Below, piece after piece: positions 48,342 through 58,232 of a stretch of 64,000 nt of DNA (positions are counted from its first letter, which is position 1; each line of letters starts with the position of its first letter). Source of the stretch: Saprospiraceae bacterium. GTDB lineage: Bacteria; Bacteroidota; Bacteroidia; Chitinophagales; Saprospiraceae. The position numbers and the translations under genes are program-made. The stretch covers positions 992,001 through 1,056,000 of the forward strand of contig JAHBTU010000003.1 of the NCBI GenBank assembly GCA_019638455.1, in the 5' to 3' direction. The notes beneath the pieces are model-generated. The model had not been told where the DNA came from. It was given only the letters and a program-made list of their open reading frames with translations, and made no database searches.

Positions 48342-48573
48342 GCAAGCGCGGCGGATATGCCGCCCCGGCCTGATTACCGTTGTTGGTGTCCCTGCTAAGG
48401 GTGGGGGGCGGCGAAGATTGTGTGTCCGCACGCTCCGCCGCTTGTTGTTGGCAAAATCCAACAACGGCAAAATCTCGACAGGATTAACAAGATTTACAGG
48501 TTTTTTTTACCTGAAAAAGGGCGCGAATCTTGTCAATCCTGTCAAACAAACATTATGAGACATCCTCGGCAAA
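48342..48573. other. Intergenic region with inverted-repeat element
   Basis: Between the protease stop and the 10-bp tandem array. G+C-rich at the start (two short hairpins), then a 67-bp inverted-repeat element (48477-48543). I see no gene here. Confidence 0.6.
48477..48543. repeat. Inverted-repeat element, GACAGGATT type
   Basis: The outer arms are GACAGGATTAACAAGATT (48477-48494) and its complement (48526-48543) with one mismatch. An inner smaller hairpin has an 8-T loop. A related element lies at 55275-55333, so this is a dispersed family. Confidence 0.7.
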
Positions 48574-48738
48574 AATCAATCGCAAATCGAATCAATCGCA
48601 AATCGAATCAATCGAACCAATCGGTCTAATCGAACCAATCGAACCAATCGAACCAATCGAACCAATCGAACCAATCGAACCAATCGAACCAATCGAACCA
48701 ATCGAATCAATCGGTCTAATCGAACCAATCGCAAATCA
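48574..48738. repeat. 10-bp tandem array (AATCGAACCA type)
   Basis: About fifteen 10-bp units, the same family as the arrays around carB and the four-helix gene 27 kb away, in the orientation of the 21536 array. Lies between convergent genes, so it is unlikely to act as a promoter here. Confidence 0.9.
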
Positions 48739-48780
48739 AACTCCGTCCGCTGCGCTTGGCCGTGCAAGCCCTCAAACCAG

Positions 48781-51700
48781 TCACAACCTATCAAAATCTT
48801 TGAACAGCGAATACTGCACCGCTTCGGCCTTGGCTCGATATTCCTTCCATGAGGTGTCGAGCAGGGCGTTCACTTTGCCCACAAGTTCATCGGTTGCGCG
48901 TTTGGCCTCCGCAATGGCGATTTGTGCCGTGGCGTTTGGAGCGCCTTGCCCGCCGTTGATGTAGCCCATTGCATTCCAAAACCGTGCGTTGAGCACATCC
49001 GGGTTGCGCTGGATGCCTTTCACCTCCTTGTGCGTGAAGAATTGTTCTTTCAGGTTGCTGATAGAGTCTTTCAACGTTTTGCCCATTTTATTTACCTCTT
49101 TTTTGAGGCTATCCGGCACATTGACGAATTGGCCTTCCACCAGTCCAATGGTTTTTTCGGCTTCTTTCAAGCGTTCATATCCCTTGTTGGCTCGCTCGAT
49201 GGTCTGGTGCATGTCGCGGATGGCGGCGGTTTTGGCCTCGCGGTCGCGGGTAGTGACGCTAAGGCGAGGGTCGTCGAGCACGCGCACCTGTATAGAGTCC
49301 TGATAGTCCAAGTATTTCACCTTCACCCAGTAGGTGCCGGGACCGACTTGGGGGCCGCCGCCGGGTTCGAGTTGGTCTTTGTCAGGCTCGTTTTTGGAGG
49401 GGAAGCGCACGCCTTTTGTGTCCATATTCCAATAGATGGAGCGGGTGAAAAGAGTGTCGAGCTCGGTCTTGAAGCGGCGCAAGGTGTCGCCGTTCATCGA
49501 AAGCACGGTGACGACGGCTTTTTCCTTCTTTTTGCTGGCGGAGTCTTTGTCGTCCTTTTTCTCCTCGCTCGGCTCTTTGTCCCTGTCTTCTTTCGAGGCT
49601 TGGGCTGCAGTACCGAGACCCGGCTTCACCCACACGGGTATGCGCACCGATGTGCCTTTGTTTTCCGCCGAATAGGCGGCATCCACCGCAAAACGCGGCC
49701 CATCGAAGGAGCGGTATCGGGCCAAAATGCCGGGCTGTGCGGGGAGGAGCTTGAAAGGCTGGGCAAGCATATTGCCATTGGAGCGGGCGAGTTCGCGCAA
49801 GGGCGATAGGTTGTCGAGAATCCAGATGCCGCGCCCGAAGGTGCCGAGCACCAAATCGCCGTCGCGCTGCTGGATTTTCATGTCGAAAATCGGGACTGCG
49901 GGAAGGCCTCGCCTGCCGTCGGCATGAGCGGAACTGCCCGGCCACCACGTCCAATTTTCGCCGTAGTCAATGGAAACATAAAGCCCCTGGTCGGTGCCGA
50001 GGAAAATCAGGTTGGGGGTTTCGGGGTCTTGCACGACTGACAAAGCGTAATTGCCGTCATTAAAGTCATTGGGGTTATTGCGGTCATTTTTTGAATTGCT
50101 TGAATTACCTAAATGACTGCTTCGCAAATTACGCGGACTTGCGATTCTTTTCCATGTTTTCCCAAAATCGGTGGTATGATAGAGGTAGGGTTGCCAGTCG
50201 TTTTGGCGATAGTTGTTGAGGACTACGAAGGCTTCGGCGGCGTTTTTTTGCCCCGGCTCGATGGCTGGTATCCATGCGTTTTTGGGCGCGCCGGGTAGTT
50301 TGGAAGCAAAATTCTCCCACGTTTTGCCACCGTCGCGGGTGAGTTGCACGTTTCCGTCGTCGGTGCCGACCCATATCACGCCGGGCTGCACGGGCGATGG
50401 TGCGACGGCGATGATGGTGCAGTGGTTTTCGGCGCTGGTGGCATCGAAAGTGAGGCCGCCGGATTCCTGCTGCTTCATTTTTGAGGTGTCGTTAGTAGTG
50501 AGGTCGGGGCTGATGATTTGCCAATTTTGGCCCAAATCGGTGGAATAATGCAAGAATTGGCTGCCGAAGTAAATCCCGTGTGGTCGGTGTGGGTCTTGGG
50601 CGAGGGCGGCGTTCCAGTTGAAGCGCAGTTTGGTCTGGCCGTCGGGATGGAGCGGCTTGAGGTAGCGGGTGTCGCCGGTCTGGCGGTCAATGAGACCGAG
50701 CTCGCCGCCTTGCGACATGGCGAACACATAGCGCGGGTCGTCTCGACGCGGCATGGTCTCGAAGCCGTCGCCAAAATAGACCTCCTGCCAGTCAGAGTTG
50801 CGGATGCCGCCCGATTTCCACACCGCCGAGGGGCCTACCCACGAGCCGTTGTCCTGCAATCCGCCATAGACGTTGTAGGGCATTTCGTTGTCGGTCTCGA
50901 CGTGGTAAAACTGGCCGACGGGGATGTTTTCGGCGTAGCGCCACGTTTTTCCGCCGTCGAGGGTGATGTTGAGGCCGCCGTCGTTGCCGTTGATGATGTA
51001 GTTGGGGTTGTCGGGCGAAATCCAGAAGGCGTGGTGGTCGGGGTGGATGTGCCAGCCCGCCCAAGTCTCGAAGGTTTTGCCGCCGTCTTCGCTGCGCGAG
51101 ATGTAGGTGTAAATCGAATAGACGCGATTTTCGTTTTTCGGGTCTACATAGATTTCGGAGTAGTAGAAAGGCCGGTCGCCCATGCCCTTGTCGGCCATTT
51201 TTTTCCATTTTCTGCCGCCATCGGTGCTTTTGTAGAGCGCGTTGTCTTTGGCTTCCACGAGCGCGTACACCACATCGGGGTTGCTTTTGGCAACGGCAAG
51301 GCCCATGCGGCCGAGTTCGCCTTCGGGCAGGCCATCTTTATCGGTGCGGCGTTCCCAGGTCTCGCCCGCGTCGTAGCTCACATAGAGGCCTGAGCCTTTG
51401 CCCCCGCTTTTGAAAAACCAAGGCCACCGTTGGTATTCCCATAAGGCGGCGAAGAGTTTGTTGGGGTTTTGCGGGTCGGCCACGAGTTCGGCACAGCCTG
51501 TCAGATCGTTCACGAACAGCACTTTGCGCCAAGTTTTGCCACCGTCGCTGCTTTTGAACACGCCGCGTTCGGCGTTGGGGCCGTAGGCGGAGCCGAGCGA
51601 GGCCGCAAAAATCACGTCGGGGTTGTCGCGGTGCAACACGACGCGGTGGATGGTGCGGGTGTTTTGCAGACCCATGCACACCCAGTCCAGTCCGCCGTTA

Positions 51701-52071
51701 ATTGTTTTGAAAATGCCCGCGCCGAAATTCTGGGAGTTGCGCGGGTTGCCTTCGCCAGTGCCGACCCAGATTTCGTCGGGGTTGCGCGGATGGATGGCTA
51801 TGGAGCCGATGCTTTGCGTCGGAGCGTTGTCGAAGATGGGTTCCCATTGGGTGCCGCCGCTTCTGGAGCGCCATACGCCACCGGACGCTGCTCCGGCATA
51901 GATGACTTCCGGCCGCACGGGGTCAACGGCGATAGCGGTGATGCGCCCCGACATGGCGCCGGGGCCGATGTTGCGGACATGGAGGTTTTTTAAAATCTCG
52001 GCATCGAGTTTTTGGGAAAAAAGGCCGCTTGCGAGGCCGCTCAGCAAAAAGGCAAGTGTGACGTGCTTCAT
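48781..52071 (-). CDS. Secreted VPS10/BNR beta-propeller protein
   Basis: A 1096-residue exported protein. Signal peptide MKHVTLAFLLSGLASGLFSQ. The body (about 30-780) consists of BNR/Asp-box repeats of the sortilin-VPS10/WD40-like superfamily: SxDGGxTW-type boxes such as SSDGGKTWRK, SYDAGETWE, STDGGRKWKK, LDGGKTWR and TRDGGKTWEN. A lysine/glutamate-rich linker (DKEPSEEKKDDKDSASKKKE) separates it from an alpha-beta C-terminal domain. Often annotated as 'glycosyl hydrolase', but no catalytic motif is visible, and a propeller binding role is as likely. No T9SS sorting domain seen. Confidence 0.82.
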   Translation of the reverse strand: MKHVTLAFLLSGLASGLFSQKLDAEILKNLHVRNIGPGAMSGRITAIAVDPVRPEVIYAGAASGGVWRSRSGGTQWEPIFDNAPTQSIGSIAIHPRNPDEIWVGTGEGNPRNSQNFGAGIFKTINGGLDWVCMGLQNTRTIHRVVLHRDNPDVIFAASLGSAYGPNAERGVFKSSDGGKTWRKVLFVNDLTGCAELVADPQNPNKLFAALWEYQRWPWFFKSGGKGSGLYVSYDAGETWERRTDKDGLPEGELGRMGLAVAKSNPDVVYALVEAKDNALYKSTDGGRKWKKMADKGMGDRPFYYSEIYVDPKNENRVYSIYTYISRSEDGGKTFETWAGWHIHPDHHAFWISPDNPNYIINGNDGGLNITLDGGKTWRYAENIPVGQFYHVETDNEMPYNVYGGLQDNGSWVGPSAVWKSGGIRNSDWQEVYFGDGFETMPRRDDPRYVFAMSQGGELGLIDRQTGDTRYLKPLHPDGQTKLRFNWNAALAQDPHRPHGIYFGSQFLHYSTDLGQNWQIISPDLTTNDTSKMKQQESGGLTFDATSAENHCTIIAVAPSPVQPGVIWVGTDDGNVQLTRDGGKTWENFASKLPGAPKNAWIPAIEPGQKNAAEAFVVLNNYRQNDWQPYLYHTTDFGKTWKRIASPRNLRSSHLGNSSNSKNDRNNPNDFNDGNYALSVVQDPETPNLIFLGTDQGLYVSIDYGENWTWWPGSSAHADGRRGLPAVPIFDMKIQQRDGDLVLGTFGRGIWILDNLSPLRELARSNGNMLAQPFKLLPAQPGILARYRSFDGPRFAVDAAYSAENKGTSVRIPVWVKPGLGTAAQASKEDRDKEPSEEKKDDKDSASKKKEKAVVTVLSMNGDTLRRFKTELDTLFTRSIYWNMDTKGVRFPSKNEPDKDQLEPGGGPQVGPGTYWVKVKYLDYQDSIQVRVLDDPRLSVTTRDREAKTAAIRDMHQTIERANKGYERLKEAEKTIGLVEGQFVNVPDSLKKEVNKMGKTLKDSISNLKEQFFTHKEVKGIQRNPDVLNARFWNAMGYINGGQGAPNATAQIAIAEAKRATDELVGKVNALLDTSWKEYRAKAEAVQYSLFKDFDRL

Positions 52072-52164
52072 CCAAAAATTGATTTATTTGGGGCAAAACT
52101 GCAAAATCATGGGCAAAAATGAGCGCCTTTTCGATGAAAGGGCGCGTCGCGCAAGCTATATGCC

Positions 52165-52172
52165 TAACTTTG
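52165..52172 (+). promoter_or_regulatory. Putative -7 box (TAACTTTG)
   Basis: TAnnTTTG element 68 bases upstream of the tail-tube ATG (52240), in the gap between divergent genes. No -33 element is clear. Confidence 0.35.
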
Positions 52173-52239
52173 GCGCATGATTCACTGGCTCCTCAACTTG
52201 TTTTGCTCTTTTTTTCACCAGCTAAAAATTTTTTTCAAC

Positions 52240-52665
52240 ATGAATAATTTTGTGTTCGACCATCATTTTAAAGTGGAGTGGGGCGGCAGCCGAGAAGATT
52301 TCACGGAAGTGCACGGCTTGACTTTCCAACGCGAGGTGGTGCTTTTCCGCGATGGCGCTCAACTCGATGAAAACGCGCGCAAATTGCCGGGTGCGGAGGA
52401 GGTGCGCAACGTGGTGCTGCGCCGGTATTTGAAAAAAGGCGACTTGGAGATGTACCAATGGTGGAAGGAGCAGGCTGCTCAGGAAAGTCAGCGGGATGTC
52501 GTCGTCAGTCTGCTCAACAAGCATCACGAACCTGTTTTTGTGTGGAAATTGCGCAACGCCTTTCCCGCGAGAGTGTCCTATTCGCCGCTCACGGCATCGA
52601 GGGCGCAGCCCGTCGTGGAGGAGGTAGAATTGGCCTTCGACTCGATGGTGATGGAGGCAAGATGA
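52240..52665 (+). CDS. Phage tail tube-like protein
   Basis: A 141-residue protein of the T4 gp19/Hcp-like tail tube family found in contractile injection systems: NNFVFDHHFKVEWGG, GLTFQREVVLFRDGA and DLEMYQWWKEQAA are the characteristic strands and helix. Such proteins form the inner tube of phage tails, eCIS and related particles. Here it is a single gene, with no sheath, baseplate or ATPase gene adjacent. ATG 52240 was chosen over an in-frame start 21 codons upstream, whose extra residues are a hydrophobic stretch. Confidence 0.8.
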   Translation: MNNFVFDHHFKVEWGGSREDFTEVHGLTFQREVVLFRDGAQLDENARKLPGAEEVRNVVLRRYLKKGDLEMYQWWKEQAAQESQRDVVVSLLNKHHEPVFVWKLRNAFPARVSYSPLTASRAQPVVEEVELAFDSMVMEAR

Positions 52666-52917
52666 TACTTCTGAGCGTCCACAACGCACGATTCATTCAC
52701 CTGTCATTTCACCCCGCATTATTCCCGACTGACCGCACAAAAATTCACATTCGCTTCATTGATGGGTGACGCCATTTCACCGACTAAGCATCTTGCCTCC
52801 CATAAAGTTGGTCAGAGTGGCACTCTGTTTTGTTTTGGCAAAGTACTTGCCCTCACAGAACGCGACTTCCCATACTTTCGCATCGCTTTTTAAAACAGTG
52901 CAACCACGCGCCGCATC

Positions 52918-54501
52918 ATGTTGAAAATGCTCGTTCGGCTGGCTCTTTTGCCAGCCCTCCTTTTTTGCTCTTTCACCTCCCCTGCTCAGAATATCCAACA
53001 ATTGGAAGCCGAGGCCCGTGCCGCTTCCGGCACCGACCGTGTGGAAAAACTCATCGCGCTGGCCGAAGCCCTGACGCAAACTGGCGACTACGACAACGCC
53101 ATCAAATGGGCTGACGAAGCAGCGGATTTTGCAAAAAAACTAAAGCAGTCGGAGCTCCGCGCCAAAGCCCTCAACCGCGAAGGCAAGGCCATGATGCTAT
53201 CTGGCAAACGCAAAGCAGCTGGCAGGTTCGAGCAAAGTCTCGACCTTCTTCGCTCCACGCGCTCGAGCAACAAGGCATTGGCGCTCGACAATCTCGAAAA
53301 CATGCTTGCGCTGGCACGAAAAAGCGGGAGAAGCAGGGACATAGCCGATATAGAAGCCCAGATAGAACGGCTTAAAGGTGGTGTGGTCGAACCCCCTGCC
53401 CCGTTGCCCCCGCCCCCGCCGCCCATCACAAGGGAGGAGCTGCGCGAGGAGATACAGGCTCTGCAACAGGAAATCGCCAAGCAGCAGGCCCGTGTCGTAG
53501 GCAAGACAGGCGGAGGCAGCAAAGTTGACTTTGAAAAACAGGCGCAGGCGCTGCAAGCACAGCTCGCCGCCCGCGAGGCACAGATAGACCAGATGACCGA
53601 GGAGCAAATGAAGACCTCCATGCTGCTCATGCAGCAGCGTTACATGCTCGATTCGGTGGTGTTTCGCAATAGTCTCGACTCGCTAAAGGTCGAGAATGCA
53701 AGCCTTGCCTTGCGCGAGGCCGAGAGCAACCGGAAGTTTTACATCGCGGCCATTGCCGCCCTGCTGCTGCTCGCCGGCGGCTCCCTGTTTAGCTTCGCTC
53801 GCGCCAGTCAATACAACAAGGTGCTGGAAGAAAAGAACAAGACTATCCGCGCCGAGCAAGAACGCTCCGAGAACTTGTTGCTCAACATCCTGCCCGCGCT
53901 CGTGGCCGACGAGCTCAAAAAGAATGGCAGCACCCAAGCCCGCTATTTTGAAAATGCCAGTGTCTTGTTTGCCGACTTCGTGGGTTTCAGCAAAATCGCC
54001 GAGCAACTCAAACCCCAAGACCTCGTGAGCGAGCTCGACACGGCTTTCAAAGCTTTCGACGATATCATCGCCCGATACGGGCTGGAAAAGATAAAGACTA
54101 TCGGCGATGCCTACATGTGTGCCGGCGGCCTCAATCCGAACGGCAACAAGGAAAGCAGCCAAACCCGCGATATGGTGAGCGCGGCCCGCGAGATGCAGCA
54201 TTGGCTGACGGCTTGGAACGCCGAGCGCGATGCCAAGGGATTGCCCCGCTTCGACGCGCGCATCGGCATACACCGAGGCCCTGTGGTGGCGGGTGTGGTC
54301 GGGTCCAAAAAATTTGCCTTTGATATCTGGGGCGACACGGTGAACATCGCCGCTCGCGTGGAACAGGCGGGCGAGGGCGGCAAAATCAACATATCCGGCG
54401 AGGCTTACGAAATCGTCAAGACGTTTGCGCCCTGCCATTACCGGGGGAAAATATCCGCCAAGAACAAAGGAGAGATTGACATGTATTTCGTGGAAAACTG
54501 A
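52918..54501 (+). CDS. Class III adenylate cyclase, periplasmic TPR-like sensor
   Basis: A 527-residue membrane cyclase. Signal peptide (1-24), a TPR-like helical domain (25-155), a Pro-rich linker, a coiled coil (170-265), one membrane helix (274-294) and a cytoplasmic class III cyclase domain (345-527). Metal Asp353 (LFADFVGF) and Asp397 (IGDAYM), Lys393 and Asp469 (FDIWGDTVN) for adenine, and Asn476/Arg480 for the transition state are all present. The predicted product is cAMP. The periplasmic helical repeats probably sense a ligand or partner. ATG 52918 was chosen because it begins the signal peptide. Confidence 0.88.
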   Translation: MLKMLVRLALLPALLFCSFTSPAQNIQQLEAEARAASGTDRVEKLIALAEALTQTGDYDNAIKWADEAADFAKKLKQSELRAKALNREGKAMMLSGKRKAAGRFEQSLDLLRSTRSSNKALALDNLENMLALARKSGRSRDIADIEAQIERLKGGVVEPPAPLPPPPPPITREELREEIQALQQEIAKQQARVVGKTGGGSKVDFEKQAQALQAQLAAREAQIDQMTEEQMKTSMLLMQQRYMLDSVVFRNSLDSLKVENASLALREAESNRKFYIAAIAALLLLAGGSLFSFARASQYNKVLEEKNKTIRAEQERSENLLLNILPALVADELKKNGSTQARYFENASVLFADFVGFSKIAEQLKPQDLVSELDTAFKAFDDIIARYGLEKIKTIGDAYMCAGGLNPNGNKESSQTRDMVSAAREMQHWLTAWNAERDAKGLPRFDARIGIHRGPVVAGVVGSKKFAFDIWGDTVNIAARVEQAGEGGKINISGEAYEIVKTFAPCHYRGKISAKNKGEIDMYFVEN

Positions 54502-54561
54502 GCCGAGCGGGGTCTATCGTTAAGCGTTGGTTAAACAAAAAATCGGCAAAACCCGGCGTTT

Positions 54562-54569
54562 TACCTTTG
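54562..54569 (+). promoter_or_regulatory. Putative -7 box (TACCTTTG)
   Basis: TAnnTTTG element 43 bases upstream of the TlpA-like ATG (54613), just after the cyclase stop. Confidence 0.35.
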
Positions 54570-54612
54570 ACCTTTTCAAATAGCTTACGTTTTTCAAAAT
54601 CAAATTTTGGCA

Positions 54613-55104
54613 ATGAAAAAAACACTCCTTGTGCTGGCCGCTTGCTTTGCTGTGGTCGCGGCTTTCGCCCAAAACAAAACCCTTCCCTCTGCCAACGTGA
54701 AAACCCTTGCAGGTCAGTCCATGAACGTGCAAGAGCTTGGCAAAACCGGCAAAATCACGGTGATTAGTTTCTGGGCCACTTGGTGCTCGCCTTGCAAGAA
54801 AGAACTTGATGCCATCAAGGACTACTATCCCGACTGGCAAAGGGACTACGACATGGAGCTCGTGGCTGTGAGTGTGGACGACACCCGCACTGCCGCCAAG
54901 ATACCTGCCATGGTGAAGGAAAAGGGATGGGAGTACCGTATCCTGCACGACAACAACAAGGAGTTCCAGCAGACGGCCAATGTCGCTTCCGTGCCGCACA
55001 CGCTTCTGCTCGATGCTTCTGGCAACATTGTCTATGAGCATGTCGGCTACACGCCGGGCGATGAGCTGGAATTGGAGGAAAAAATCAAGGCGCTGAGGAA
55101 GTAA
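54613..55104 (+). CDS. TlpA-like thioredoxin
   Basis: A 163-residue exported thioredoxin: signal peptide (LLVLAACFAVVAAFAQ), then a TlpA/ResA-type domain with the redox motif WCSPC (Cys58, Cys61), the FWATWC strand and the cis-Pro loop SVPHT. It reduces or isomerises periplasmic disulfides, for instance in cytochrome c maturation or after oxidative damage. ATG 54613 directly begins the signal peptide. A strong terminator follows at 55133. Confidence 0.88.
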   Translation: MKKTLLVLAACFAVVAAFAQNKTLPSANVKTLAGQSMNVQELGKTGKITVISFWATWCSPCKKELDAIKDYYPDWQRDYDMELVAVSVDDTRTAAKIPAMVKEKGWEYRILHDNNKEFQQTANVASVPHTLLLDASGNIVYEHVGYTPGDELELEEKIKALRK

Positions 55105-55132
55105 CCTTTTTTGCGCTGGTCTTTTTGGGATG

Positions 55133-55170
55133 CCGGAAATCGGGGTTTGTGCCTGATTTCCGGTTTTTTT
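55133..55170 (+). terminator. Intrinsic terminator after TlpA-like gene
   Basis: Stem CCGGAAATC (55133-55141) pairs with GATTTCCGG (55155-55163), followed by seven T. Lies 29 bases after the stop codon. Confidence 0.88.
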
Positions 55171-55448
55171 ATGCTCTGTTCGATAGGGTTTGTCGGTCGA
55201 GCATGATTGATATTCGTAAAAACTTAGTCAGCCTCCAAAAGCAGAGGACTCGGATGACAGCCTCATATGTTTATGACAGGATTTTTCGCAGCGAAGCCTC
55301 CTCGTCTGTCTTGTAAATCTTGCAAATCCTGTCAAAATTCAATGTCAGTTGCCCTGCCTAAGCTTTTGCTGATATTCTTGGTTTTGAGCAGGTTGTGTTT
55401 TTATCCGTGCCCAAAACTCGGTGTCACGAGGTGTATATGACGGTATTT
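55171..55448. other. Intergenic gap before CRISPR array
   Basis: No gene recognised. Contains the inverted-repeat element 55275-55333. On the minus strand, bases 55345-55450 read KQIPSYTPRDTEFWARIKTQ to a stop, which looks like a real protein C-terminus but enters the first CRISPR repeat. The gap lacks the long A+T-rich stretch expected of a CRISPR leader, which fits a leader at the other end of the array. Confidence 0.5.
55275..55333. repeat. Inverted-repeat element, GACAGGATT type, copy 2
   Basis: Outer arms GACAGGATTT and AAATCCTGTC. The right arm, read on the minus strand, continues GCAAGATTTACA, resembling the left arm of the element at 48477. Confidence 0.6.
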
Positions 55449-55936
55449 GTTTCAATTCCAATCTGGTGCGATTAAGAGGACACTCCAAGATGGGTCTAAG
55501 ATAGAAGTAATTTCGTTTCAATTCCAATCTGGTGCGATTAAGAGTGCCCGCAACGGCAAGGCCCCGGCAGCCGCGCTGCGTTTCAATTCCAATCTGGTGC
55601 GATTAAGAGCGCTTGCGCCGCCGCGCTAAAACAAGGTCGTGTGCTGTTTCAATTCCAATCTGGTGCGATTAAGAGCAATCGCTTCGACCGCGCCGAGCAA
55701 AACGTTTTGTTGTTTCAATTCCAATCTGGTGCGATTAAGAGTGTTGACATTGGCTGTGTACACACTTATGGTACGACGTTTCAATTCCAATCTGGTGCGA
55801 TTAAGAGCGTCTTGGTCACTATAATACCAGTTATTTTGGAAAATGTTTCAATTCCAATCTGGTGCGATTAAGAGGTAATGCTTTCGACCTCATTCTTTCG
55901 AGTACACAGAGTTTCAATTCCAATCTGGTGCGATTA

Positions 55937-57017
55937 TAGCCCCGTGCATTTTTAAAGGAACAAAGAGCGTATCTTTGCTTCATTTTGAGCATGAAAAAAC
56001 GTTTGAGTTCAGTTTCGTATGAAGGGATGCGCCTGCGAGCGGTAGAGATGTTCCGTTCAGGTAAGAACCGCCAAGACATCATGTCCAGTTTGGGGATACC
56101 CAAATCAACGTTGTCACGATGGCTTGCGCGATACGATGCAGACAATCCTGCTTGGTACAAGAGCCTTCCGCCGGGCGGAACCCAGAGCAAATTAGGAACC
56201 GAAGACCTGCGGCGCCTGGTGGAAGAGTTGAACAAGGGTTGTACAGCGCAGGGATTTGAAGGGGAAATATGGACGCGGGGTCGCGTTGGTGTTGTGATTG
56301 AGCGACTTTTTGGGGTAAAGTATGACCCATCCCATGTGGGGCGGTTGCTGAAAAAGGTCGGATGGTCGCTGCAACGGCCTTCCAAACAGGCTCGCCAGCG
56401 TTCGGAAGAGCGGGTGCAGAAGTGGTATGCAGAGGACATAGGTCGCATTAAAAAAAAGTGAAGCGGAAAACCGCGTATTGTTTCATGCCGATGAGTGTGG
56501 GGTTTGCTTGCTGCCCTTTTGCGCCAAAACTTGGGCCCCCAAGGGCCAGACTCCGGTGCTTCAAGAATTCAAAAGCCGCGAGCATCTGAATCTGTTCGGC
56601 ATGATTTCAACCCGGGGTGATTTGTGCTGGCAAATCCAACGCCTCCCTTTCAAGGCTGAAGATTTTGAGGAGTTTTTCACTTGGTTGAGCACCGAAGAAC
56701 TGACGAACACCAAAATGCTGGTCGTATGGGATGGTGCTTCAATTCATAAGGGTCAGCCGGTAAAAGATTTTTTGCAACACAACCCCGGTATAATACACCT
56801 CGAAGCACTACCACCTTATTGCCCACAACTAAATGCCATAGAATTACTTTGGGATTACCTCAAGTGCCACAAACTCAAAAACCGGATTTTTCTCAATTTG
56901 GACGATTTGCAAACTGCCGTAGAATATGCACTTCACGAAATCGCTGATGACCCCGAACTCATCCGCTCTTTTTTCACTAAATCATCCGTCTCGTTCCTTT
57001 AAATATGCACGGGGCTA
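55937..57017 (+). mobile_element. IS630-family insertion sequence, copy 2
   Basis: 1081 bp, inserted in the CRISPR repeat that starts at 55911, after its GCGATTA. TA duplicated (55935-55936 and 57018-57019); the repeat resumes with AGAG at 57020-57023. Same inverted ends as copy 1. Confidence 0.95.
55991..57002 (+). CDS. IS630 transposase, copy 2
   Basis: Same two-frame gene as copy 1: helix-turn-helix part 55991-56461 and DDE part ending 57002, joined at the A8 run (losing one A). Differs from copy 1 by Ser to Asn in the GK(S/N)RQD segment and Cys to Arg near the C-terminus. All catalytic acidic residues present. Confidence 0.88.
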
Positions 57018-57151
57018 TAAGAGGAAATGGAGAGGAAATACGGAGGTTCACGCGGACGGTGTTTCAATTCCAATCTGGTGCGATTAAGAGAAGAAAAGCG
57101 TTCCGGGAGATGAAAACGAGACAGAGTTTCAATTCCAATCTGGTGCGATTA

Positions 57152-58232
57152 TAGCCCCGTGCATATTTAAAGGAACGAGACGGATGATTTAGTGAAAAAA
57201 GAGCGGATGAGTTCGGGGTCATCAGCGATTTCGTGAAGTGCATATTCTACGGCATTTTGCAAATCGTCCAAATTGAGAAAAATCCGGTTTTTGAGTTTGT
57301 GGCACTTGAGGTAATCCCAAAGTAATTCTATGGCATTTAGTTGTGGGCAATAAGGTGGTAGTGCTTCGAGGTGTATTATACCGGGGTTGTGTTGCAAAAA
57401 ATCTTTTACCGGCTGACCCTTATGAATTGAAGCACCATCCCATACGACCAGCATTTTGGTGTTCGTCAGTTCTTCGGTGCTCAACCAAGTGAAAAACTCC
57501 TCAAAATCTTCAGCCTTGAAAGGGAGGCGTTGGATTTGCCAGCACAAATCACCCCGGGTTGAAATCATGCCGAACAGATTCAGATGCTCGCGGCTTTTGA
57601 ATTCTTGAAGCACCGGAGTCTGGCCCTTGGGGGCCCAAGTTTTGGCGCAAAAGGGCAGCAAGCAAACCCCACACTCATCGGCATGAAACAATACGCGGTT
57701 TTCCGCTTCACTTTTTTTTAATGCGACCTATGTCCTCTGCATACCACTTCTGCACCCGCTCTTCCGAACGCTGGCGAGCCTGTTTGGAAGGCCGTTGCAG
57801 CGACCATCCGACCTTTTTCAGCAACCGCCCCACATGGGATGGGTCATACTTTACCCCAAAAAGTCGCTCAATCACAACACCAACGCGACCCCGCGTCCAT
57901 ATTTCCCCTTCAAATCCCTGCGCTGTACAACCCTTGTTCAATTCTTCCACCAGGCGCCGCAGGTCTTCGGTTCCTAATTTGCTCTGGGTTCCGCCCGGCG
58001 GAAGGCTCTTGTACCAAGCAGGATTGTCTGCATCGTATCGCGCAAGCCATCGTGACAACGTTGATTTGGGTATCCCCAAACTGGACATGATGTCTTGGCG
58101 GTTCTTACCTGAACGGAACATCTCTACCGCTCGCAGGCGCATCCCTTCATACGAAACTGAACTCAAACGTTTTTTCATGCTCAAAATGAAGCAAAGATAC
58201 GCCCTTTGTTCCTTTAAAAATGCACGGGGCTA
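57152..58232 (-). mobile_element. IS630-family insertion sequence, copy 3
   Basis: 1081 bp in the opposite orientation to copy 2, inserted in the CRISPR repeat starting at 57126, at the same internal TA (57150-57151, duplicated at 58233-58234). The repeat resumes with AGAG at 58235-58238. Confidence 0.95.
57167..58178 (-). CDS. IS630 transposase, copy 3
   Basis: Mirror of copy 2: helix-turn-helix part 58178-57708 and DDE part 57691-57167, joined at the A8 run. One amino-acid difference from copy 2 in the DDE part (Thr to Asn before AVEYAL). Probably as active as the other copies. Confidence 0.87.

Noticed and set aside
55345..55450. Protein-like frame running into the first CRISPR repeat on the minus strand
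   Set aside because: Only about 35 residues precede the repeat, with no start and no family; could be the remains of a gene but is not supportable.
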